Shown: positions 55,435 through 62,739 of the stretch, in pieces
How positions within the stretch are numbered: position 1 is the first letter of the stretch
Layout of the letters: each line of letters begins with the position of its first letter
Assembly (NCBI RefSeq): GCF_010731775.1
Contig: NZ_AP022590.1
Coordinates: 4,402,001 to 4,466,000 of the forward strand
Reading direction: 5' to 3'
Length of the DNA: 64,000 nt
Source of the DNA: Mycobacterium mantenii
GTDB lineage: Bacteria; Actinomycetota; Actinomycetes; Mycobacteriales; Mycobacteriaceae
The notes under the pieces: model-generated
Told to the model about the DNA's origin: nothing
Databases searched by the model: none
The model's input: the letters and a program-made list of their open reading frames with translations, nothing else
Made by a program: the position numbers and the translations under genes

Positions 55435-57783
55435 ATGACCGGGTCGTCCGCCGTCGTGGAGTATCATCAGGCGACGATACGGGCCTTACCAAACCGCGAC
55501 GGGACTGTGGACCAACAGCACAACGACATCCCATTGAGTCCTCGCGCGCTGCAGACGCGGGACTCAATATTGGAGGCGGCCCGCAGCCTGTTCCTCAGTC
55601 GCGGCTACGCCGGTACCCGCATCAACGACATCACCGAGAAGTGTGGGATCTCCCGCGCCGGCTTTTACACCTACTTCAAGGACAAGGCCGAGGTGTTCGC
55701 CGCACTTGGTCAGAATGCCTACCACGACGCCCAGACCGTGGTCAGAGGGTGGGAGACGCTCGGCGCTCATCCGACGCTGGATGAAGTGAAGTCATGGGTG
55801 GGCGCCTACTTCGCCTACATGGACGTCCACGGCGCTTTCGTCCTGTCCTCGAGCAGTTGGTCGTCGAGCCGCGACACGTTCCGGGAGGGCGCGCGGCGGA
55901 TGGAGATGCACGTGGCCGCCCCGCTGGGGCTCGCACTGCAGGCGCGCCGATCCTCGCCGACTCCGTCAACCGACACTCTGGGGCTTGCGGTGCTGGCTCT
56001 GTTGGACCGCGCGTGGTACTTCGTGCGACCGGAAGGCCTGCCGGTAGAGGACGACGACATGGTCACCACCGTCGCCGCCATGATCATGGCGGTCCTCAAC
56101 GACTCCCTTACGACTCGGTCAACGCAACCCACCGAGAAGACGCCGCGGCCACAACCTCGCGACACTGCCCCGGTGCCCCCGCATAATGGCACGACCACCC
56201 CGCCGCGACGGGCATCGGCCACTGTTGCGCGCCCCGGCGGTGATGCGGCGATGACGATGGGTGACATCGTCATCGACAACGCCGAACGCTTCCCCGACGT
56301 CGCCGCCTATCGCCTCGGCGCACGCTTCATCAGCCATCGCCAGCTGCGTGACCGCGGCGTGAAGCTGGCGTCGGCGATGGCCCAGAACGGGCTGCGCCGC
56401 CAAGACCGCATCGCCGTGCTCGGTCGGAACAGCATCGAATACGGCGAGCTGTTCGCCGCCACCCAGCTCAGCGGAATCACGATGGCAACGATCAACTTTC
56501 GGCTGTCCGCACCCGAAATCCTCGATGCCCTGCGCAGGGTCACGCCGTCCATCGTGTTCTGCGACGACGAGTTCGCTTCCACCGTGGGCGAATTCGCGCC
56601 CCAGCTGAGCGGGGTTCGGCAGATCGTCTGCCTCGGTACTTCCGCTGCCCCGGGGATGATGCAGTTCGATGCCTTCATTGCGCAGGGTGTCGCCGATGAG
56701 CTACCGTTCACCGCACGACCCGACGACATTGCGTGCCTGCTGTTCACCAGCGGCACCACGGGTCCTTCGAAGTGCTGCATGCTCGGACACCGCGAACTGC
56801 GCCGAATCGCTTTCGCGGCCAACGTCGAGATGCGCACCGGCTCCGACGACCGCGGGCTGATCAACATGCCGATGTTCCACTTCGGCGCCTTGGCCATCAT
56901 CAGCGCCCTGCACGCTCGCGGCGGAACCGCAGTCCTCCAAGCACAATTCGACACCGCAGAAGCCCTCCGGTTGGTCACGAACGAACGCGTCACCCTGCTG
57001 CATCTGGCCCCGGTGATGCTCCAAGCCCTGCTGGACGAACCCGGCGCCCACGAGGCCCTCGCCGACGTGCGCACCGTCGTCTATTCCGCCGCGCCGATGC
57101 CGCCGCACACCCTGCGCCAAGCGCTGGCGACCATGCCCGACGCCGGGTTCACCAACCTCTACGGGCAAACCGAAGCCATCGTGTCGGGACTACCACGGGA
57201 ACTGCACTCGCTCGACAACCCCACAGCCGCACACCGACTCGGATCGGTCGGATTCCCCTTTCCCGGTGTGTCGATACGCATCGTCGACGATGACGGCCTC
57301 GACGTTCCCGCCGGCCAGCCGGGCGAGATCATCGTTCAGTCGGACTCACTGTTTCGCGGCTACTGGAACGACCAGGCCGCCACGCTGGCGACGTTGCGCG
57401 ACGGATGGTGTCACACCGGCGATATCGGGCGCATCGACAAAAACGGGCTGCTCTATCTGGTCGACCGGAAGAAGGACGTGATCATCAGCGGTGGGGAAAA
57501 CGTGTTCTCGCCAGAGGTCGAGCTTGCGCTGCGCGGCCTCGACGAGGTCGTGGACTGCGCGGTGGTCGGAACACCGGATCCCCGGTGGGGTGAAGCCGTC
57601 ACCGCGGTCGTCGTGCTGCGACCCGGCGCGCAGCTGACCCTGGATCGCATCCAGGACTTCCTGCGCGACACCCTGGCCCGGTACAAAGTGCCGCGCCGGC
57701 TGGCCATCGTCGACGAACTGCCCGTACTGCCCAGCGGCAAAATCGACAAGAAACGCATCCGCGACACCGTCGCCCACTCGTAG
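55435..57783 (+). CDS. Fusion of a TetR-family regulator with an acyl-CoA synthetase
   Basis: A single 782-residue frame encodes two complete proteins. Residues 40-222 are a TetR regulator: helix-turn-helix TRINDITEKCGISRAGFYTY at 61-80, then an all-helical ligand domain. Residues 223-272 are a Pro/Thr/Arg-rich linker. Residues 273-782 are an ANL acyl-CoA synthetase with LLFTSGTTGPSKCC (near 436), YGQTEA (near 576), HTGDIGRIDKNGLL, GGENVFSPEVE and catalytic Lys769 in PSGKIDKKRI. I read the linker base by base and found no stop. ATG 56251 could start a separate synthetase but has a weak ribosome-binding site. The start ATG 55435 is uncertain; GTG 55507 is possible. Twin palindromes precede it. 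Confidence 0.87.
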   Translation: MTGSSAVVEYHQATIRALPNRDGTVDQQHNDIPLSPRALQTRDSILEAARSLFLSRGYAGTRINDITEKCGISRAGFYTYFKDKAEVFAALGQNAYHDAQTVVRGWETLGAHPTLDEVKSWVGAYFAYMDVHGAFVLSSSSWSSSRDTFREGARRMEMHVAAPLGLALQARRSSPTPSTDTLGLAVLALLDRAWYFVRPEGLPVEDDDMVTTVAAMIMAVLNDSLTTRSTQPTEKTPRPQPRDTAPVPPHNGTTTPPRRASATVARPGGDAAMTMGDIVIDNAERFPDVAAYRLGARFISHRQLRDRGVKLASAMAQNGLRRQDRIAVLGRNSIEYGELFAATQLSGITMATINFRLSAPEILDALRRVTPSIVFCDDEFASTVGEFAPQLSGVRQIVCLGTSAAPGMMQFDAFIAQGVADELPFTARPDDIACLLFTSGTTGPSKCCMLGHRELRRIAFAANVEMRTGSDDRGLINMPMFHFGALAIISALHARGGTAVLQAQFDTAEALRLVTNERVTLLHLAPVMLQALLDEPGAHEALADVRTVVYSAAPMPPHTLRQALATMPDAGFTNLYGQTEAIVSGLPRELHSLDNPTAAHRLGSVGFPFPGVSIRIVDDDGLDVPAGQPGEIIVQSDSLFRGYWNDQAATLATLRDGWCHTGDIGRIDKNGLLYLVDRKKDVIISGGENVFSPEVELALRGLDEVVDCAVVGTPDPRWGEAVTAVVVLRPGAQLTLDRIQDFLRDTLARYKVPRRLAIVDELPVLPSGKIDKKRIRDTVAHS

Positions 57784-58247
57784 CAGCGCCGGCCGCCACG
57801 AGGCCGTGCGTGAAGGTGCACGACGATGGCGTCGGCGGTGATGCGGAACTGCGGTCAAGGTCCGTCGCCGAAATCCGGCGGCAGCTCGCGACCTGCGCTG
57901 GACAGAATATGCCAGTCCAGTGCCACTGCATTGGATAACGCAAGTGGTTCGAGGCGTGAGCACAGGTGTTGCAGTGGCCTAACAGAGGCTTGGCAAGAGC
58001 ACTGTCACAAGGAAATACATCATTGGTTCAAGGGCCGCCGGTCACCGCGACCTGACCGATGCGGAGCCCGCCGTTCTGTCATTGGCGAACAGAATGTTGA
58101 CACGTCACTGTCAGATAGACTTCCCGGGCGCGGCCTGTCGGGTTCGCGTACTGCATTTCGATACATCCATAGGCGCCCGGCTGCTGAATCCCTAACGCAC
58201 CAGCGGACCAATTCCTCCGCCGCCCGAACACCAGGAAAGGGGCACAC
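57784..58247. other. 464-bp gap, no gene seen; contains a family-2 palindrome
   Basis: No frame here has recognisable protein sequence. The only clear element is the palindrome at 58098-58113. The ribosome-binding site AGGAAAGGGG lies at the end, just before the SDR start. Confidence 0.5.
58098..58113. promoter_or_regulatory. Operator-like palindrome, family 2
   Basis: TGACACGTCACTGTCA has TGACA-N6-TGTCA symmetry and lies 135 bp upstream of the first mycofactocin-type SDR. Confidence 0.55.
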
Positions 58248-59069
58248 ATGGGACTGCTCGACAACAAAGTCGCACTGATCACCGGTGCTGCGCGTGGGCA
58301 AGGCCGCAGCCACGCGGTAGCGATGGCCGAGCAAGGCGCCGACATCATCGCGGTCGACCGCGCCGCCGATATGGATTCCATCCCCTACTCATTAGCCAGC
58401 CGCGACGATCTGGAGCAGACCGCGCAACTCGTCCGTGATTTGGGCAGGCGGATTCACACGTCGGTGGTAGATGTCCGCGAGCTGGTCGACCTGCGAGCGG
58501 CTGCCGAGACCGGAATCGCCGAACTCGGGGACATCGACATCGTGGTCGCCAACGCCGGCGTGGTGGCCACGGGCAAGACCGATCCCGCCGACGAGGGCCT
58601 CTACCGAGACATCGTGGAGACGAACCTGTTCGGAGTCTGGAACACCCTAGTGGCCTCGGTGCCCTCGATGATTCGAAAAGGACGCGGCGGCTCCATCATC
58701 CTGACCAGTTCGACGCAGGGACTGGTGGGCCGAGGCGGGGACGGCAGCGCGGCGGCCTTCGCCTACGCCGCATCTAAACATGGTGTCGTCGGCCTGATGA
58801 GGGTGGCGGCCACCTCCTACGCCGAGCACAGCATTCGGGTCAACACCGTGCACCCGACCGGGGTCTTCACCCCGATGGTGGTCAACGAGCACATGGCGCA
58901 GGTGTTTACCGAGCATCCGTCGGCATCGAAGCTGGCCACCAACCTGCTTCCGGTCCCGTTCGTCGAGGCCCAGGACGTCACCAACGCGGTGGTGTGGCTG
59001 GCCAGCGATCACGCCCGCTACATCACCGGGGTATGCCTGCCCGTCGACGCCGGATACACCGCCATGTAG
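58248..59069 (+). CDS. Mycofactocin-coupled SDR family oxidoreductase
   Basis: The 273-residue SDR has the extended cofactor motif TGAARGQGRSHAVAMAEQGA and an insertion after the second strand (VDRAADMDSIPYSLASRDDL) typical of mycofactocin-dependent SDRs and carveol dehydrogenases. Catalytic residues are in LTSSTQG and YAASKHG. These enzymes hold a non-exchangeable NAD(H) and pass electrons to the peptide-derived redox cofactor mycofactocin, usually oxidising alcohols. A perfect AGGAAAGGGG ribosome-binding site precedes ATG 58248. It and the SDR at 59964 flank a decayed ligase gene. Confidence 0.92.
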   Translation: MGLLDNKVALITGAARGQGRSHAVAMAEQGADIIAVDRAADMDSIPYSLASRDDLEQTAQLVRDLGRRIHTSVVDVRELVDLRAAAETGIAELGDIDIVVANAGVVATGKTDPADEGLYRDIVETNLFGVWNTLVASVPSMIRKGRGGSIILTSSTQGLVGRGGDGSAAAFAYAASKHGVVGLMRVAATSYAEHSIRVNTVHPTGVFTPMVVNEHMAQVFTEHPSASKLATNLLPVPFVEAQDVTNAVVWLASDHARYITGVCLPVDAGYTAM

Positions 59070-59141
59070 TAGCGACGTTGCAGCCGGGCGGTCGGTTGGC
59101 GGTGCGCTAAGCATCGGCACCCAGTGTCGACGACGGACGCA

Positions 59142-59913
59142 TCACTTCGACGCAAGGGCCAGATCAGACAAGCGACAGCCCGATGAGCGCATCACGGCGA
59201 CTGAAAAGCGGTAGTTCATCGAGGCTGCCGGTGGGCGCCGGGCGTGACGTGCGCCATCGCAGTACCGACCGCGCTGAGCGCTCCGGAAAGCCCTGCCGGC
59301 TTCGGTGGCGTTGTAGTTGGCGTAGATGACATCGCCAAACTGGTCTATGAAGGCGATCACCACATCAAGCCGCATCCGCGAACCGGATGCGGCGGCGAAC
59401 CGCAGCGAGCGCCCACTGTAGCGGTTGCGGACATCGTCGGGCAGGTCCATGATCCGGTCGAACATCACCGGAACCACGGCTAGCCTGGCGGCGCGGTACC
59501 GGTCGACGAGGTCCAGGGTGGCCTCGCGATCGAACTTGCGGCGCGTGACCACGGTGCACGCCATCATCGCCGCGAGCACCAACTGCCCGAAACCCCAGGC
59601 GTGAAACATCGGTGCCGCCACGACGGTCGTCTCTTCAGCACGCCACGGCGTCCGGTTCAGGATCGCCTCGACGGCCCGGAGCCCACCACCGGAATGCCTG
59701 GCGCCCTTAGGGAGTCCCGTCGTCCCGGAGGTCAGCAGGATCAGTTTGCCGGCGCGCGTCGCCGGCCAGGGCCGTTGGCGATCGCGAAACCGTCGTCGCC
59801 GACATTCCTTCACGCCGCACCGCAGAGAGGACCCGGACGTATTTGTCGGGGCGCAGGACCGTTACAAGCCTGGCACGGATGAAGGTCGCTGTCAGGGCAT
59901 AGAGATCATTCAC
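59142..59913 (-). pseudogene. Decayed FadD-type acyl-CoA synthetase
   Basis: One frame (59813 down) has LILLTSGTTGLPKGARHSGG, APMFHAWGFGQ and YANYNATEAG, then loses homology. A different frame upstream (59913 down) has ARLVTVLRPDKYVRVLSAVR, the N-terminal segment of FadD2/FadD12-like ligases. The adenylation segment between them and the whole C-terminal domain with the catalytic lysine are missing. Frameshift, internal deletion and truncation together make activity impossible. It lies between two mycofactocin-type SDR genes, where an active ligase may once have belonged to the pathway. Confidence 0.8.
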
Positions 59914-59963
59914 GACGCGCCACCAATAACAATCGCGCCGTGCTCAGTGAGTAGCCGCAGCGT

Positions 59964-60779
59964 TCAGCGCACCGCAAAGCCGGCATCAAGGGGCCAGGCC
60001 GTTCCGGTGATGAACTTGGCTTCATCCGAGACCAGGAAGGCCACCGCGTTCGCCACGTCCTCGGGCATCAGCATCGGGATCGGCAACACGTTCTGCATCG
60101 CCTCAATCGCGACGTCCCCGGACTCGAGCAGTTTGCCCATCGCTTCGTTCATGACCATGCCGGTCGCCACCCCAGTGGGGTGGATGGTGTTCACACGGAT
60201 GGAATGTTTCCCCAGTTCGTTGGCCCACACCTGCATCAGACCGACGAGTCCTCGCTTGGCAGCTGAATAGGCCTGACCGCCAGTCCGGTCGGTGCCGGTG
60301 GCTTTGAGCCCGGCGCTGGAGCTGGTGATGACGATTGATCCGCCGCGCCCGCCCTCGATCAGGGTCGGGATCGCGGCATGCACGGTGTTCCACACCCCAG
60401 TCAGGTTGACGTCGACGATGTCACGGAACACCTGCCGGTCGTCACCGCCACCGGACAGCCGGATGATGCCGGCGTTGGCGATCACGATGTCCAAGCGCCC
60501 GAATTCGGCGAGGCCGTCGGCGAGGACCGCCTCCACGGCGTCGCCGTCGCGGACATCGGCCTGACGCGCCACGATGCGCCGGCCTGCACCCTCGACCAGC
60601 TTGACCGTCTCGTCCAAATCCGACCGGGTGGCGTTGGGATAGTCCATAGACGCGATATCGGCACAGATGTCCAACGCGATGATGTCGGCGCCGTCGGCAG
60701 CCAACCGCACCGCATGGGCACGTCCTTGCCCGCGCGCGGCGCCGGTGATGAAAGCAACCCGACCGTCCAACACACCCAT
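59964..60779 (-). CDS. Mycofactocin-coupled SDR family oxidoreductase
   Basis: The 271-residue paralogue of the SDR at 58248 has TGAARGQGRAHAVRLAADGA, the insertion LDICADIASMDYPNATRSDL, ITSSSAGLKATG and the catalytic YSAAKRG. It is expected to oxidise an alcohol with mycofactocin as electron acceptor. ATG 60779 gives the canonical N-terminus MGVLDGRVAFITGAARGQG; the longer reading from 60893 covers the operator and is rejected. A TGGCA-N6-TGTCA palindrome lies 105 bp upstream of the start. Confidence 0.92.
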   Translation of the reverse strand: MGVLDGRVAFITGAARGQGRAHAVRLAADGADIIALDICADIASMDYPNATRSDLDETVKLVEGAGRRIVARQADVRDGDAVEAVLADGLAEFGRLDIVIANAGIIRLSGGGDDRQVFRDIVDVNLTGVWNTVHAAIPTLIEGGRGGSIVITSSSAGLKATGTDRTGGQAYSAAKRGLVGLMQVWANELGKHSIRVNTIHPTGVATGMVMNEAMGKLLESGDVAIEAMQNVLPIPMLMPEDVANAVAFLVSDEAKFITGTAWPLDAGFAVR

Positions 60780-60883
60780 GGTCCTCAACCCTTTTCGCTG
60801 TTGTGCCGCGCAATGTCGCCTCGCTGGGAGTGAGGTCCGCGTGGACATCTGTCTGCAGCCCACGCCGCGGGATACCGACACTA

Positions 60884-60899
60884 TGGCAGCCAAGTGTCA
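60884..60899. promoter_or_regulatory. Operator-like palindrome, family 2
   Basis: TGGCAGCCAAGTGTCA has TGRCA-N6-TGYCA form, 105 bp upstream of the second mycofactocin-type SDR. Confidence 0.55.
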
Positions 60900-61133
60900 A
60901 AGGTCAAGACCGTGCTTCTTCGGGAGCTCGGCCGAATCTCACGGGTAGACGCAGAGAACGCGAGGACGCCGATCACCATCGAGTGGAGGGCCCGTCGCGC
61001 TGTCCAAGCAGGAACTATCGCCGCAGTTCAACAGATCGGTTCCGACGTTCTTCACTGATCACACGCTCGACGGGCATCGTACCGCCACGGCACGAATCGA
61101 CGCTGAATCCAGCGCGTCGCCGATAATGCGATA

Positions 61134-61149
61134 TGGCAGTCAGCTGCCA
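61134..61149. promoter_or_regulatory. Operator-like palindrome, family 2
   Basis: TGGCAGTCAGCTGCCA is symmetric over its outer six bases on each side (TGGCAG/CTGCCA). It lies 22 bp past the TetR stop and may be an auxiliary site for the TetR/SDR region. Confidence 0.55.
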
Positions 61150-61170
61150 GGCCGCGAGGCACCGAGGAAA

Positions 61171-61761
61171 CTAGCGCAAGGCGGCCGATAGCGCGGCGAA
61201 CTCGTGCCGGACGAGGTCGTCGACGGCGTGATCGTGGCCCGATACCCACCGCTTGACGGCACGGTCGAGCAGCAGCAGCCCGACCCCGGCGAGTACCTCC
61301 GCCGCGGCATCGGGGGTCGGAAGCCCGCGGCGCTCTGCGACCGCCAGCGCGACGATCTGTGCATTGCCATCCTGGTCATGGCGTTCCTGACCGCGCAGGA
61401 CCAGAGAGGTGGCGACCGCTTTCTGGTAGAGCGAGACGCGGCGGCGGATCCGTTTCAGGCCGATTGCCAGCGACGCGAACGACTCGGTCATGGCGTCGAG
61501 GTCTGACACCGACGTCGGTTGGGCGAGGTAGACCCCCCGGAATCCTTGGATGAAGTCATAGGCTCCGAAGAACAGGATGGACTGCTTGGTGGGGAAGTAA
61601 CGGAAGAACGTTCGCGTGGACACGCCGGCCGCCTTCGCGATCTCGTCGGTGGTCGTTGCGTCGTACCCCTGCGTGCTGAAGAGATCGAGTGCGACGTCGA
61701 CCAGCGTGGTACGCACCCGGTGGGCGTGATCGCCACGGGGCGAGCGTTCACCGCGCACCAT
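61171..61761 (-). CDS. TetR family transcriptional regulator
   Basis: The 196-residue TetR protein has TTTDEIAKAAGVSTRTFFRY as helix-turn-helix (about residues 36-55) followed by a helical ligand domain. The N-terminus and PTKQSILFFG loop resemble regulators near mycofactocin or fatty-acid genes. ATG 61761 follows GAGGAGGTG at 9 bases and is preferred to the ATG at 61785. Family-2 palindromes lie 97 bp upstream and 22 bp downstream, so autoregulation is likely. Its probable targets are the two SDRs and the EthD-like/ACAD genes. Confidence 0.92.
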   Translation of the reverse strand: MVRGERSPRGDHAHRVRTTLVDVALDLFSTQGYDATTTDEIAKAAGVSTRTFFRYFPTKQSILFFGAYDFIQGFRGVYLAQPTSVSDLDAMTESFASLAIGLKRIRRRVSLYQKAVATSLVLRGQERHDQDGNAQIVALAVAERRGLPTPDAAAEVLAGVGLLLLDRAVKRWVSGHDHAVDDLVRHEFAALSAALR

Positions 61762-61857
61762 CGCTGCGCACCTCCTCAAGCCCATGTGCCGGTCTGGGTG
61801 ACAGTGGCCCCGAAGGATCCCCGCACCACGGGCAAGCCCCCTGCTATTCCGACAGTA

Positions 61858-61873
61858 TGACAGTGCGCTGCCA
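61858..61873. promoter_or_regulatory. Operator-like palindrome, family 2 (TetR promoter)
   Basis: TGACAGTGCGCTGCCA has TGRCA-N6-TGYCA form and lies 97 bp upstream of the TetR start on the minus strand, a usual place for autoregulation. Confidence 0.65.
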
Positions 61874-62213
61874 GAAGCCTCAACGGTCGGCCGGTGATAG
61901 CCGGATCACAATCACTGCACGCAGCTGTCGGTGCCGGCGGCGCGGCGGGGTATCCGAGAATGTGACCGCGCCGTGCCGGCGCGTAGCGAAGAAGCAACCC
62001 CATGCAGGCCGGTCCAGGCATTCAAATAACAGCTCCTAAAAGGCTACTCAGCGGCTTGGCGCCGCCAATCCCAGGAAGCGCGCGCATCATCGCGGAAGCC
62101 GTGTGCCGGCATCGACGCGCGCAGGGAGCCCACGCGAGCCGGCGCGCCGCACGACGGTTGGCGACGCAGGTCGGTGTCGATCGGACGCCGAGCCAGGAGC
62201 CGTACATTGACTA

Positions 62214-62229
62214 TGACAGTCCTCTGCCA
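62214..62229. promoter_or_regulatory. Operator-like palindrome, family 2 (EthD-like gene promoter)
   Basis: TGACAGTCCTCTGCCA has TGRCA-N6-TGYCA form, 54 bp upstream of the EthD-like gene start, overlapping where a core promoter would be. Confidence 0.65.
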
Positions 62230-62282
62230 TACTCTCGCTTACGAAGCCAGTCTTCGAATCCATCGGCCCGAAAGGCGTGTGC

Positions 62283-62645
62283 GTGGCGGAGAACGTGTTC
62301 CTTGTGTTGAGCAACCCCATCGAGGGTCAAGACGACGCATTCAATGCGTGGTACGACTCCACGCACGTGCCGGAGGTTCTCGACGTTCCCGGTGTCGTGG
62401 CCGCCCAGCGCTATGACCTGTCCGAGGTCAAGGTGCCCGAGGACGAGGACCTGCCCGCACAGCTACCGCCGCCGACGCACCGCTATCTCGTGGTCTACGA
62501 ACTCGATCGCGAGCCCGACGCTGTGATGGCGGAGTTCCTCAAGCGGGTCATGGCGGGCACGTTGACGCTGGGCGAGACGTTGGACCTGAGCACCGTGTCG
62601 TTGACCGGCTGGACTCCCCGCGGCGAACGACGGGTAGCGACATGA
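62283..62645 (+). CDS. EthD-like dimeric alpha-beta barrel protein
   Basis: The 120-residue ferredoxin-like fold protein has VFLVLSNPIEGQDDAFNAWY, DSTHVPEVLDVPGVVAAQRY and a closing strand RYLVVYELDREPDAV. The WYDxxHxPE motif is typical of EthD/DUF4286-type dimeric alpha-beta barrel proteins seen in actinobacterial degradation loci; the His may be catalytic, but no reaction is established. GTG 62283 follows AAAGG at 7 bases; GTG 62277 is an alternative. It precedes the fused ACAD by about 95 bp and is probably co-transcribed with it. Confidence 0.85.
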   Translation: MAENVFLVLSNPIEGQDDAFNAWYDSTHVPEVLDVPGVVAAQRYDLSEVKVPEDEDLPAQLPPPTHRYLVVYELDREPDAVMAEFLKRVMAGTLTLGETLDLSTVSLTGWTPRGERRVAT

Positions 62646-62739
62646 CGGCTGGGTCCCCGTTCCGCGCGACACGCGTGCGGGCGAGATCCGCTCGGACTCA
62701 TGACCTTTCGCTGTTCGTCCCGATGAGTGAGGCCGCATC

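Larger units (their letters stand above)
61762..62282. other. 521-bp divergent region, no gene seen; two family-2 palindromes
   Basis: The gap between the TetR gene and the EthD-like gene holds palindromes at 61858-61873 and 62214-62229 and no convincing reading frame. Confidence 0.5.
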
